DNA from: a bacterium
Lineage (GTDB): Bacteria > Zixibacteria > MSB-5A5 > GN15 > FEB-12
Reading direction: 5' to 3'
NCBI GenBank assembly: GCA_016708025.1
Contig: JADJGQ010000002.1
Location: 434,001 to 498,000, forward strand
Length of the DNA stretch: 64,000 nt
Both the position numbers and the translations under genes were made by a program. The notes beneath the pieces were generated by a model. That model had not been told where the DNA came from, did not search any database, and worked only from the letters and a program-made list of their open reading frames with translations. Shown in pieces: positions 43,361-52,392 of the stretch (its first letter is position 1; each line of letters begins with the position of its first letter).

Positions 43361-44482
43361 ATGCTCTATCTATTTAATTCCGCATTTCGACCACTGTACC
43401 TGACAAATGTGCACAATACGCTGTTCTTGCCCAGCGGATGGACCAATGATTACAGGTATAAGATTGGAGAACAGGTTTCTGAGGATATCAAAGACACCTT
43501 AAAGAGACAAGACGACTTGCTCATTGTCTACATTGATCGGTTCGCAATTGACGGATACAGATTTTATCCGCTTCGAAAGGGTAGATTCTTGAGCATAAGA
43601 ACGGAATTGGATCGATTCTTTTTTCGGGTAGTACTCGAAGACTATGTGTTTCCAGTCGACATAACGGATTTTCAAACGACTATAAGGAACCGCCTCATAG
43701 AGAAGGGCATGCCGCAACTTCAGGGGTCCGACCCAAAGAGTACAAAAGATGGCCAATACGCCATTGTTGACACAGAGGCAATTTTGAATCAGGGGAAATA
43801 CTATTCCAGCGAGACAGCTTGGACAAAAGCTGTAGAAGCGCTCTTCCAGACTCAGGCATTCAAGGACCTATCAACATCTAGCAATGCCAATCTCTTTGCC
43901 AAGGCCTCGCTTTCACGTAGGTCAACTCCCAAAAAGGAGCTTTCTCCGAAAATTAAGAGCGACACAGCGCTATTTGTACTTCATCAGAATGAACAATATG
44001 ACTTCAAGTTGAACTATGTGTATCCAATTCAGCAGGCTGACCAAACAAAAATGGCAAAGATAGAAGTTGTCGGCGACGACACTGTTAGGTGCTTGGGGTC
44101 AAGTGCGCTGATTGTCGACAGCTACTCAAATAGTGTCTCATACGGTTTCACGTTGAAGCGACACTTAGAGGAAACCAAAGGTTCCTTGAGCTTGCGATAT
44201 TCAACAGGGATTTCTGAAGCAAAGGAGACTGGAACAGTAGTCGGGCCCGATCGACCTATTGTGTTTGAAATAAAGAATAAGGCCTGGTTTTGGTTTTGGA
44301 TATGTCTGTTGATTCTATGTTACACGACATCGACATTTGTAGTCGGGACTGATTGGAGTGAAGTGTGGCCACTCAGTATCACTTCAATTTTCGTGCTCTA
44401 CTACCCGAAATTGGCTGCTGTAGCCGTTCAGACACTTGCGCTAGTCTTGTTGTTCAAAATGTTGGGCAAGAAAATCATATGA
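43361..44482 (+). CDS. Hypothetical membrane protein coupled to a Mom-like gene
   Basis: The 373-residue product has a soluble N-terminal two-thirds (MLYLFNSAFRPLYLTNVHNT at the start, then helix and strand mix) and C-terminal hydrophobic helices (about 311-327 and 334-368). Codon usage is AT-richer than in the flanking core genes. The ATG has GGGGAG upstream. The stop TGA overlaps the ATG of the Mom-like gene (44479-44482), indicating coupled translation. I recognise no family. It may deliver, sense or protect something for the Mom-like partner. Confidence 0.6.
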   Translation: MLYLFNSAFRPLYLTNVHNTLFLPSGWTNDYRYKIGEQVSEDIKDTLKRQDDLLIVYIDRFAIDGYRFYPLRKGRFLSIRTELDRFFFRVVLEDYVFPVDITDFQTTIRNRLIEKGMPQLQGSDPKSTKDGQYAIVDTEAILNQGKYYSSETAWTKAVEALFQTQAFKDLSTSSNANLFAKASLSRRSTPKKELSPKIKSDTALFVLHQNEQYDFKLNYVYPIQQADQTKMAKIEVVGDDTVRCLGSSALIVDSYSNSVSYGFTLKRHLEETKGSLSLRYSTGISEAKETGTVVGPDRPIVFEIKNKAWFWFWICLLILCYTTSTFVVGTDWSEVWPLSITSIFVLYYPKLAAVAVQTLALVLLFKMLGKKII

Positions 44483-45249
44483 GCCAGCCACTTACCTGCT
44501 GGCAATATCTCAGAAAGCTTTCGAAGCGCCACGAATCATCGCCTAGTGATCGCGTTGTATACGAAAGTAGGCCAGAGATTTGTATGATTGAATATTCAGC
44601 GGCCCGCGAATTCATCTTAGAATACGAGTGGCTGGGGAATATGGGCACATCCAAATACTGTTTTGGACTGATGTTTGGAACGCACCTAGCGGCAGTTGTC
44701 TGCTATGGTCCTCTGGTTGCACCAAGCGGGTATTTACGGCTTATCGGTCTTGATGAGTCGGTGCAATTCTGGCAGCTATGTCGGGGTGCGAGTACCTATT
44801 GGGCACCAAAATGGTCGGGCAGTATGCTAATCAGTCGGTCGCTAACATTAATAAGGAATTCTTATGGAGTAGATGCCGTGATTGCCTATGCCGACCCTGC
44901 TGCAGGTGAGATAGGGACAATCTATCAAGCCAGCAATGCAATATATATTGGTATGACTTCACCGGGGGGAGGCAAAAAGTACATCATCAATGGCAAGCTC
45001 TATGATCCACGGAAAGTGCACAAGAAATTTGGTTCGCGTTCACGGGATCATTTGCTTCAAATTGACCCGAATTATCAAACACAACAAATTCACAGCAAGC
45101 ATAGGTATCTGTTTCTTTTGGGAAACAGAGTACACAGGAGACGCCTGGTAGAATCCGTTCGCCACTTAATCCGACCTTATCCGAAACGGAAATTCGGCAT
45201 AGAGCAAAGCGTGGCAAAGCCACTCTACCTCACCACTGCTCTTTCCTGA
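44479..45249 (+). CDS. Mom-like protein (GNAT-fold, DNA adenine hypermodification family)
   Basis: The ATG at 44479 overlaps the previous stop (ATGA); a longer frame from 44365 lies inside that gene and is rejected. The 256-residue protein has WLGNMGTSKYCFGLMFGTHL, the RGASTYWAPKWSG segment, AYADPAAGEIGTIYQASNAI (the A-D-P/G-TIYQAS pattern seen in Mom proteins as ADG...GTIYRAS) and a C-terminal KHRYLFLLG...PYPKRKFG tail. Phage Mu Mom adds a carbamoylmethyl group to adenine and blocks restriction. A similar activity is inferred by family only. It ends inside the last 20 bases of the convergent alpha-oxoamine synthase gene. Confidence 0.6.
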   Translation: MSQPLTCWQYLRKLSKRHESSPSDRVVYESRPEICMIEYSAAREFILEYEWLGNMGTSKYCFGLMFGTHLAAVVCYGPLVAPSGYLRLIGLDESVQFWQLCRGASTYWAPKWSGSMLISRSLTLIRNSYGVDAVIAYADPAAGEIGTIYQASNAIYIGMTSPGGGKKYIINGKLYDPRKVHKKFGSRSRDHLLQIDPNYQTQQIHSKHRYLFLLGNRVHRRRLVESVRHLIRPYPKRKFGIEQSVAKPLYLTTALS

Positions 45250-46465
45250 ATCTCCCCAACACCTCCAGCACAAACTTCAAATCGCTCTCCGTGTGGTCCG
45301 CGTTCACCTGGAACCGGATCAACTCGTCCCCCTTCGGCACCACCGGATAATTCAGCCCTGTCGCCAGAATCCCATTCTCAAACAGGTACTGCACCAACTT
45401 AGATGTTTTGGCCGTGTCGCGGACCATCAGCGGTGTCACCGGATGCGGGCTCGACATCGTTTCGTACCCCAGATCCGTCAACCCCTTCTCAAACATCGCG
45501 ACCAGCCTGTGCAGATGCTCCAGCAATTTGCGGCCATCGGCTGAATCGAGCAAGTTGATCGAGGCCAGTGCCGCCGAGGCCTCCCCCTGTGTAATTGGGT
45601 TGGTGAAAATATAGAGCGGATTCCGTTCGCGCAAAAAGCGGATCACTTCCTTTTTCGAAACGATATACCCGCCATTCACGCCAAACGCTTTGCCGAGTGT
45701 CGCGACCAAAATATCAACCCCACTCGCCTTGCAGAGCTGCTCGGTCCCGCGGCCGGTCTCACCCAGCGCGCCGACACCATGGGAATCATCGACTATCAGC
45801 ACGATCCCGCGCGGGAAAAGATGATTATGTTTCGCCACGATCGCGCTGATCGTCTCCAAAGGTGCGTAGACGCCGCGCATGGAAAAGACTCCATCTGTGA
45901 TCAGCAGAAGGGTATCGCACTGACCTTCGCAGGCAACGATCTGCTCTTCCATATCCTCCATATCAACATGCCGATAGACTTTTTTGTCTTTCGGCCGGGA
46001 AAGCTTCATCGCGTTGATAATGCAGTTATGATTCAGTTCATCCGAGAGGATGATCGTCTCCGAGGTGGTCAGCGAGGTTATCACTCCCAGCACCGAGGTA
46101 TACGCCGCGGAGGTGATCATGCAATCTTCGCGCCCATGAAACTGCGCCAGACGTTTTTCCAGTGCGACATGCGGCTCGTAGGTGCCCGAGATAAACCGCA
46201 CTGCGCCCGGCCCGGCGCCGAATTTCCGCACCGTCTCTTCTTCAGCATGCGTCACTGCCTCGCGGGCGGACATCCCCAGATACGAATTTGAATTCATCCG
46301 CAGGAACTCCCGGCCGGGATATCCCTGAAGCATGAACCGTGGCCCACGCTCACCGCTGGCGGGAAGCATATCAACCACGATCCGTTCGGTGGCTTTGGAG
46401 GTTTTCGCGGAATCGATCTGCGCGATCTCGGCAGAGAGAGCAGGTATGAATTTATCCAGTGGCAC
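45230..46465 (-). CDS. Alpha-oxoamine synthase, second copy (PLP-dependent, fold type I)
   Basis: The 411-residue enzyme has the family pattern: NSNSYLGMS near the start, GPGAVRFISGTYEPHVALEK, DELNHNCIINAM, VDDSHGVGALGETGRG, and the PLP Lys in VATLGKAFGVNGG. It condenses an acyl thioester with an amino acid, releasing CO2 or simply adding the acyl group. It is less close to Kbl than the copy at 47752, and could be serine/glycine acyltransferase-like or KAPA synthase-like. It is separated from the ACP operon by an unrelated gene, and its 3' end overlaps the Mom-like gene by 20 bases. Confidence 0.82.
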   Translation of the reverse strand: MPLDKFIPALSAEIAQIDSAKTSKATERIVVDMLPASGERGPRFMLQGYPGREFLRMNSNSYLGMSAREAVTHAEEETVRKFGAGPGAVRFISGTYEPHVALEKRLAQFHGREDCMITSAAYTSVLGVITSLTTSETIILSDELNHNCIINAMKLSRPKDKKVYRHVDMEDMEEQIVACEGQCDTLLLITDGVFSMRGVYAPLETISAIVAKHNHLFPRGIVLIVDDSHGVGALGETGRGTEQLCKASGVDILVATLGKAFGVNGGYIVSKKEVIRFLRERNPLYIFTNPITQGEASAALASINLLDSADGRKLLEHLHRLVAMFEKGLTDLGYETMSSPHPVTPLMVRDTAKTSKLVQYLFENGILATGLNYPVVPKGDELIRFQVNADHTESDLKFVLEVLGRFRKEQW

Positions 46466-46709
46466 AGCTACACTCCTTTACGACTTTCAGGCGGGAAGAC
46501 CGCACGCCAGCGCGGGGGTCGATCTGTGGCCGCGGTTTCCTGGTAGCGCTCCAAAAGTCGGCGTAATATAGGGAGATAGTTGTTTAGAGCAAGGGGAGAG
46601 GCAGGGGGTGACCGTGAGTTTGTCGGTCGGTGTTAACGCATGATACGATAATGAGTTACGCCTGCAAAGTTGACGATAATATGTGAAGGGTCACGGATTC
46701 AAATGACAA

Positions 46710-47612
46710 TTAGATTCTTCGCCCCTCAAACACTTCGCGATTCAAAATGGAATCTATCGACACCAGACTTCGCGTACGTGCTATCGTGGTCTCAGCACTA
46801 GCGATGAACTCACACAAATCTGGAGGAACTTCATCATACTCCAAATGGTAGTACGGTAAACTGCGCTGCCTCTTTGGATACTTTGCTAGAAACGGGAGCA
46901 CATTTTCGAACTTCACGAAGGCCGTTTTCTCCTTGTGACTTGAAGAGTGATGAGAATGCAATCGGTCACGATGCAGCACTATAATGTCAACAACAGGTAT
47001 CGCCACATTCATGCCATCGGGCCAGATGACTGCACTCATGACCCGACTATCGACATAGAAGAACTTGATATGAGGGACAAAGATTTGCGGACCCAATTGT
47101 TCATTAAATTGATTGCACTCGTAATTCCATCTCCAAATGGACTCGAGCTTTTCTGTTTCCAATAGCAACAACGGGGAGCCATCGCCTGGCTCATTTCCTA
47201 TAATCTCATAGCTAGCTTCATTTGCGAAACTGTAGCCTCGCAAGAACCCCTCACTTGAAAATTCGCCGTCTCCCATGCCGTGATGCTGATAATCACTCAC
47301 GAGAAGATCAAAGTGTCTCAAAAAGGCCGAGATTTCGATTTCGGCCTCCAAGGCGAAAACATGCGGCCGAAAATAATTCAGGTTGAAAATGACGGGTAGC
47401 AAGCCCTCAGCCATGAATTCTCGATCGTCCTCTGCCTCAAATTCGACTTCGTCAAATAGAAAGACGAAATAGACATCAGTACTTTCGTTCTCATACAGCG
47501 CTTGTTCGTCCGAGACACTGTAATTCTCTCTGGTCCGAAAGTAATCTGCGATCTGTTCACGGGTAGGTTGTTGCTCTGGAATTCGAGCTCGAAAGAAAAG
47601 GTCGTAGCTCAT
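46710..47612 (-). CDS. Hypothetical cytosolic protein (300 aa)
   Basis: The start (MSYDLFFRARIPEQQPTREQ) has AGGAGGG upstream. The protein is acidic with mixed alpha/beta content, YFRTRENYSVSDEQALYENE near the N-terminus, several Trp/His and no membrane segment or signal. Proteins opening MSYDL(F/Y)F with a YF.....Y....YEN pattern occur as unannotated families, sometimes beside polymorphic toxin or defence genes, but I cannot assign a role. Codon usage is AT-richer than in the neighbouring genes. It interrupts the set of alpha-oxoamine genes, suggesting insertion. Confidence 0.6.
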   Translation of the reverse strand: MSYDLFFRARIPEQQPTREQIADYFRTRENYSVSDEQALYENESTDVYFVFLFDEVEFEAEDDREFMAEGLLPVIFNLNYFRPHVFALEAEIEISAFLRHFDLLVSDYQHHGMGDGEFSSEGFLRGYSFANEASYEIIGNEPGDGSPLLLLETEKLESIWRWNYECNQFNEQLGPQIFVPHIKFFYVDSRVMSAVIWPDGMNVAIPVVDIIVLHRDRLHSHHSSSHKEKTAFVKFENVLPFLAKYPKRQRSLPYYHLEYDEVPPDLCEFIASAETTIARTRSLVSIDSILNREVFEGRRI

Positions 47613-47685
47613 TTTTGATCCCTCCTGATTTGTCGTACATTAGCAGCTATAGCGATGATTGTCAAGATATGCGGTTATAGAACAA

Positions 47686-47709
47686 GGCCACCGGATCGAC
47701 TCGGTGGCC
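47686..47709. terminator. Hairpin after the kbl-like gene
   Basis: GGCCACCG at 47686-47693 pairs with CGGTGGCC at 47702-47709 over an 8-base loop. The T tract is poor (TTGTTCT on the minus strand), so termination of the ACP operon here is only probable. Confidence 0.45.
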
Positions 47710-47751
47710 CTGCGGAGACAGTACGTTGCGTCCAATGTCGTGGGGAGATCG

Positions 47752-48999
47752 CTACGCTCCGTACATGTCAATTATCTCCTGCTTGGTCTTGCCGAGAATA
47801 TTGTACTTCTTCCCGACCTTGATAAACGCTTCAAGCGCCTTATCCAGATGATGGATCTCATGCCCCGCCGAGATCTGCGTCCGAATTCGCGCCTGCCCCT
47901 GCGGCACGACCGGGAAAAAGAACCCGATCGCGTAGATCCCTTCATCAAACAGATCGCGCGAGACATCCTGTGACAATTTCGCATTAAACAGCATCACCGG
48001 CACGATCGGCGTATCTCCTTCTTTGAGTACAAAGCCAGCCTGGGTTAGACCGCGGCGCCAGTACTCCGTGTTTTTCTCCAGCTTGTCGCGACGCTCCGTG
48101 CTTTGCGACAAGATCTGAAGTACCCGCATCACGCCGGAGACCACGACCGGAGCGATCGTATTGGAGAAGAGATATGGCCGAGCCCGCTGACGGCACATCT
48201 CCACCAATTCGCGACGGCCCGAGACACAGCCCCCGGATGCCCCGCCCAACGCTTTGCCGAAGGTCGTGGTGATGACATCGATCTTCCCGACCACACCGTA
48301 TTTCTCATGCGTCCCGCGTCCGGTCTTACCAATGAACCCGGAAGCGTGCGACTCATCGACAAATACCATCGCGTCATACTTTTCGCAGAGTGCCACGATC
48401 TGGTCGAGCCGAGCCGTGTCTCCGTCCATCGAAAAGACGCCGTCGGTGATCACCATTTTCAATCGCTTGTCGGCATGAAGCTGCAATTTCTCTTCGAGAT
48501 GCTCCATATTCCCGTGCTTGAATGAATCCTGCTCTGCCGAGCAGAGCCGCATCCCGTCAATGATCGAGGCATGCACCAGACGGTCCGCGATCATCACGTC
48601 ATCTTTGGTCAACAGCGCTTCGAAAACGCCGGCATTGGCATCCATACAGGAAGGGAAGAGGATCGTCGCTTCCGTGCCGAGAAACTCCGTCACCTGCTCT
48701 TCCAGCGTTCGATGAATATCCTGTGTGCCGCAGATGAAACGAACTGATGACATCCCATACCCGCGGCACTGCAGTCCTTCCTGCGCCGCCTTGAGTACCT
48801 CCGGATGACTGGACATCCCGAGATAATTGTTGGCGCACATATTGATCACTTTTTTCACCGGCGCGCCGATCGGGAATTCCACCTCGATATCAGCCGCCTG
48901 CTGTGAATGGATAAATCGTTCCTGCTTGAATAAACCAGCATCCTGGATCCCATGGATCTGGTCATGGTAGATCGATCTGACAGTTGTGCTGAAACTCAT
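47752..48999 (-). CDS. kbl: Glycine C-acetyltransferase-like alpha-oxoamine synthase (2-amino-3-ketobutyrate CoA ligase family)
   Basis: The 415-residue PLP enzyme is close to Kbl: CANNYLGMSSHPEV, SSVRFICGTQDIHRTLEEQ, FPSCMDANAGVFEALL, ADRLVHASIIDGMRLC, VFVDESHASGFIGKTGRGT, and the PLP Lys in TTTFGKALGGASGG. Kbl cleaves 2-amino-3-ketobutyrate to glycine and acetyl-CoA or runs in reverse. It is the last gene of a five-gene minus-strand operon that also includes a dedicated ACP, acyl-adenylating enzyme, phosphopantetheinyl transferase and TDH-like SDR. An acyl-ACP, rather than acetyl-CoA, is therefore a candidate substrate. Confidence 0.87.
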   Translation of the reverse strand: MSFSTTVRSIYHDQIHGIQDAGLFKQERFIHSQQAADIEVEFPIGAPVKKVINMCANNYLGMSSHPEVLKAAQEGLQCRGYGMSSVRFICGTQDIHRTLEEQVTEFLGTEATILFPSCMDANAGVFEALLTKDDVMIADRLVHASIIDGMRLCSAEQDSFKHGNMEHLEEKLQLHADKRLKMVITDGVFSMDGDTARLDQIVALCEKYDAMVFVDESHASGFIGKTGRGTHEKYGVVGKIDVITTTFGKALGGASGGCVSGRRELVEMCRQRARPYLFSNTIAPVVVSGVMRVLQILSQSTERRDKLEKNTEYWRRGLTQAGFVLKEGDTPIVPVMLFNAKLSQDVSRDLFDEGIYAIGFFFPVVPQGQARIRTQISAGHEIHHLDKALEAFIKVGKKYNILGKTKQEIIDMYGA

Positions 49000-49029
49000 A
49001 TCCGACTCCTTTGCCCGGAACCCGGGAAT

Positions 49030-49275
49030 CTATTTGACGAACCGCTGAACCAAAACCACGATCTTGTTCACCGAGTCGAAAGCCTCGGGCGTAGCCTGGT
49101 CATCCGGGATCGAGATCTTGTATTTGTTCTCCAAAAACCGCTTGAGGGAAACCATCGAGAATGAATCGACAATCCCTCCCGAGATCAGCGGGGTGTCATA
49201 CCCCAATTCTTCATCTTCGTCCTCGAGATATTCATTCCTCACATACTTCAGCACGACATCTTTCATTTCATCCAT
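49030..49275 (-). CDS. Acyl carrier protein
   Basis: The 81-residue acidic helical protein has the phosphopantetheine site IVDSFSMVSL, with S38 as the attachment residue, and the usual D-S pair. It lacks the canonical DSLDTVEL of fatty-acid ACP, marking a specialised carrier. It lies between the acyl-adenylating enzyme gene (27 bases upstream) and the Kbl-like gene (30 bases downstream) in one operon with an AcpS-type transferase that would activate it. It likely carries an acyl group to the alpha-oxoamine synthase. Confidence 0.85.
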   Translation of the reverse strand: MDEMKDVVLKYVRNEYLEDEDEELGYDTPLISGGIVDSFSMVSLKRFLENKYKISIPDDQATPEAFDSVNKIVVLVQRFVK

Positions 49276-49302
49276 AGTATCCTCCGTAAGCCGGGTGGCC
49301 GG

Positions 49303-51006
49303 TTAGTCGTTTTCCAGAGTTGAGATATCGCCGATCTCCTCGCCCCATTCCTGGGCGCGCAACAACCGTCGCATGATCTTGCCGCTTCGCGTTTTGGGGA
49401 GATTCGGTACATATTCGATCTCCTGTGGCATCGCCAGCGAGGAGAGTTTCTTCCGTATGAAATTCATGATATCCAGTTCGAGATCGTCACTCGCCGTAAA
49501 TCCCGGCTTAAGCGTAACAAACGCTTTTACTACTTCCATATTCACGTCGTCCGGCTTTGCCACCACCGCCGACTCCGCTACCGATGGATGTTCCAGCAGA
49601 GCCGACTCTACTTCGAACGGACTGACCAGATGTCCTGCCGTGTTGATGATATCATCATCCCGCCCCGCGAACCAGAAATACCCTTCTTTGTCGATCGATG
49701 ACCGATCTCCCGGCAGATACCATCCGTTCACGAACTTTTTGTTATAAGTCTCTTTGTTCCCCCAGTAGCCGCGCATTAATGCCGGCCAGTCCGGCTTGAG
49801 CGCGATCAGGCCGATCCGTCCCGACTCAGCGATCGGCTCGTACGTTTTGAGATCGAGAACGCACGACTTGATCCCCGGAAATGCCCGCCCCATCGAACCA
49901 GGCTTCACTTTCATCCCGGGGAAATTGGTGATGACGATCGATCCGGTTTCCGTCTGCCAATAGGTGTCGAGGAACGGTTTATCGAACACCCGCTGCGACC
50001 AGATAACCGCTTCGGCATTGAGCGGCTCTCCGACTGACGCCAGATGTCGCAGACTAGACAGATCATACTTTTTGACTACCTCATCGCCCGCCTTCATCAA
50101 CGAACGTATCGCCGTTGGCGCGGAGTACCAGACAGTCACTTTCTGTTTTTCGACCCACTTGTACCAGTTGTCTGCGGAGAATCCGATATCCTGCACACAC
50201 TGCGTTGCACCCAGCGCGAATGGCGCGATGATCCCATATGAGGTCCCGGTCACCCAACCCGGATCGGCGGTACACCAGTAAACGTCATTCTCATGAATAT
50301 CCAGCACCCACTTGGCAGTCAGGTACTGCGAGATAAGGGAGTAGTGTACATGCTGTACCCCCTTCGGCTTTCCCGTTGTCCCCGAGGTATAGTGCAGTAC
50401 CGAGGGAGACTCAGCCAGTGTCGGATGGCTCTCCAGCTTTTCCACCGGCGTCGCTTGCTCAAGCGAAAATGCGATCTCCCGATCTTTCAGCTCCTTTTTG
50501 CCATCATGATCGACAATGATGATATGCTCCAGATAGGGCATCTGGTCGAGGATCTTGCGCACTTTCCCGACATGCTTCCGCTGCGTTATGATTGCGCGGG
50601 TTTTGGCATCATCCAGCCGCACAAACAAAGACTCTTCACCAAATGCGGAAAACAGCGGCTGAGCCACTGCTCCTATTTTCAGCACGCCAAGAAATCCCAG
50701 ATACAACTCTGGGATACGATCCATGAACAGACAAACGCGGTCCTCTGGCTGGATCCCGAGACTCCGCAGAAATGCGCCGATCGTGTTGGTGGTAAGTCGA
50801 AGATCGTTGTAAGTGTAGGTTTTTGGCTCGGCGTTGGTCCCTTCCCAGATCAGCGCCTTTTTGTTGCCGAGACCTTTACTGCAGATCCGGTCGGTGCAAT
50901 ACCAACCGATATTGATGACGCCCCCCGGCCTGTACTCCAATTCCTGTTCGGCCTGCGCCCAGGAAAAGTCCGTTACGCGATTTTCATAGCTTCCGAAATG
51001 GCTCAT
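49303..51006 (-). CDS. AcsA-like acyl-adenylating enzyme (acyl-CoA/ACP ligase)
   Basis: The 567-residue ANL-superfamily enzyme has LHYTSGTTGKPKGVQH (A3), TYWQTETGS (A5), GWYLPGDRSS (A7) and the C-terminal PKTRSGKIMRRLLR with the catalytic Lys. It is most like short acetyl-CoA synthetases of the AcsA type. The gene sits in an operon with an ACP and a phosphopantetheinyl transferase, so it may load a carboxylic acid onto the ACP rather than CoA. Substrate chain length cannot be predicted. Its start overlaps the transferase gene by 23 bases. Confidence 0.85.
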   Translation of the reverse strand: MSHFGSYENRVTDFSWAQAEQELEYRPGGVINIGWYCTDRICSKGLGNKKALIWEGTNAEPKTYTYNDLRLTTNTIGAFLRSLGIQPEDRVCLFMDRIPELYLGFLGVLKIGAVAQPLFSAFGEESLFVRLDDAKTRAIITQRKHVGKVRKILDQMPYLEHIIIVDHDGKKELKDREIAFSLEQATPVEKLESHPTLAESPSVLHYTSGTTGKPKGVQHVHYSLISQYLTAKWVLDIHENDVYWCTADPGWVTGTSYGIIAPFALGATQCVQDIGFSADNWYKWVEKQKVTVWYSAPTAIRSLMKAGDEVVKKYDLSSLRHLASVGEPLNAEAVIWSQRVFDKPFLDTYWQTETGSIVITNFPGMKVKPGSMGRAFPGIKSCVLDLKTYEPIAESGRIGLIALKPDWPALMRGYWGNKETYNKKFVNGWYLPGDRSSIDKEGYFWFAGRDDDIINTAGHLVSPFEVESALLEHPSVAESAVVAKPDDVNMEVVKAFVTLKPGFTASDDLELDIMNFIRKKLSSLAMPQEIEYVPNLPKTRSGKIMRRLLRAQEWGEEIGDISTLEND

Positions 51007-51394
51007 CCGTACTACGTCCCTCCTGTGACCACGCTACTACAGCGCAAGCCACATGGTCAGTGAACGCAGCCGATACTCGGCACTCGGAAGCAGCGTGTTC
51101 GCCGTACCGATGACGGAGTATTCCCTGCAGGCGAATCCCGGAAATACCTGCAGCGTTACTTATTATTACTATGTCTCTAAATGCGATTCCATCGCGCAAC
51201 CCGGATCCGGTGACCTTCAGGAAAGCTTCCTTGACGGCCAGACAACCGGCCAGATACGCTCTGGCATGCCTGAATTCCCGACTTGCAGCGAGTTCTGAGT
51301 CGGTGAACAGGTCATGTACGATCTCAGGCTGCCGGTCGATCTGTCGGCTGAGCCTGTCGACGTCCACTATATCAACGCCGATCTCTATTGACAT
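50984..51394 (-). CDS. AcpS-type 4'-phosphopantetheinyl transferase
   Basis: The 136-residue protein matches holo-ACP synthases: GVDIVDVDRL at the N-terminus (metal Asp) and LAGCLAVKEAFLK (the catalytic KE.F..K helix). It moves phosphopantetheine from CoA to the Ser of an ACP, presumably S38 of the ACP two genes on. It overlaps the adenylating-enzyme gene by 23 bases and follows the TDH-like gene by 26 bases. The variable C-terminal tail is Ser/Glu-rich. Confidence 0.85.
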   Translation of the reverse strand: MSIEIGVDIVDVDRLSRQIDRQPEIVHDLFTDSELAASREFRHARAYLAGCLAVKEAFLKVTGSGLRDGIAFRDIVIISNAAGISGIRLQGILRHRYGEHAASECRVSAAFTDHVACAVVAWSQEGRSTDEPFRKL

Positions 51395-51420
51395 CTGGCT
51401 CCCCCACGAAGAGCCATTTT

Positions 51421-52392
51421 TCAGTGCGTAACTTTGACTTCGCCCTGCAACTTGGCGGAGATCTCTTTGAGCATCTCTGTCGTCATCGACTTCAGATCAT
51501 ACTCCGGTTTCCATCCCCACTCTTTGCGCGCCGCCGAATCATCCATCGAATTCGGCCAGCTATCGGCGATCGCCTGCCTGACCGGATCGATCTCATACTC
51601 CATCACAAAACTCGGAATATGCTTCCTGATCTCTGCCGCCAGCATATCCGGCGTAAAACTCATCGCCGACACATTGAAAGCGTTCCGATGGATCAGCTTC
51701 GAACCATCCGCTTCCATCAACTGGATCATCGCCCGCAACGCATCGGGCATATACATCATATCGAGATAGGTATTCGGACGGAGATAACAGGTGAACTTCT
51801 TATGCCGGATCGCCTCGTAGAATATCGAAACCGAATAGTCGGTCGTTCCGCCACCCGGCTCGGCGACATACGATATCAGCCCCGGGAACCGTACCCCGCG
51901 GGCATCCACAGTGAACCGCTTGAAATAGTAATCGCACAGCAATTCACCGGCGACCTTGGTGACACCATACATCGTGTCCGGCCGCTGAATCGTATCCTGC
52001 GGCGTATTATCCTGCGGCGTGCCCGGACCAAATGCGCCGATCGAGCTGGGGAAGAATATCTGGCACTTGTATTGACGGGCCGCTTCGAGCAAGTGATACA
52101 AGCCGTTCATGTTGATCTGCCAGGCGATATTCGGGCGTGACTCACCCACCGCCGACAAGACCGCCGCCAGATGATAGATCGTCCCGATCTCATGTATCGA
52201 CATCACCCGGGTGATATGATTGGAATCGGTGACATCCAAAAACTCAAATGGTCCGCCGTCGCGAAGTTCCTTGTCGGTAGGCATCCGGATATCGGTTGCC
52301 ACAACCATTTCTGCCCCATATCGTGTTCGAAGGGCAGAGACCAATTCCGAACCGATCTGACCGATCGCCCCGGTCACCAACATCTTCTTCAT
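51421..52392 (-). CDS. L-threonine 3-dehydrogenase-like SDR
   Basis: The start at 52392 (MKKMLVTGAIGQIGSELVSA) has GGAGAG upstream; a longer frame to 52503 is unsupported. The 323-residue extended SDR has the NAD motif GAIGQIGSEL, the active-site MYGVTKVAGE, and PGGGTTDYSVSIFYEAI with YLRPNTYLDMMYMPDALRAM, both typical of SDR-type TDH. It oxidises threonine to 2-amino-3-ketobutyrate; in reverse it would reduce a 2-amino-3-keto acid. It heads the operon that ends with kbl. The ACP system between the two genes suggests a role other than simple threonine breakdown. Confidence 0.85.
   Translation of the reverse strand: MKKMLVTGAIGQIGSELVSALRTRYGAEMVVATDIRMPTDKELRDGGPFEFLDVTDSNHITRVMSIHEIGTIYHLAAVLSAVGESRPNIAWQINMNGLYHLLEAARQYKCQIFFPSSIGAFGPGTPQDNTPQDTIQRPDTMYGVTKVAGELLCDYYFKRFTVDARGVRFPGLISYVAEPGGGTTDYSVSIFYEAIRHKKFTCYLRPNTYLDMMYMPDALRAMIQLMEADGSKLIHRNAFNVSAMSFTPDMLAAEIRKHIPSFVMEYEIDPVRQAIADSWPNSMDDSAARKEWGWKPEYDLKSMTTEMLKEISAKLQGEVKVTH

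Noticed and set aside
44365..44478. Upstream extension of the Mom-like gene
   Set aside because: It overlaps the membrane-protein gene by over 100 bases; the ATGA overlap at 44479 is the natural start.
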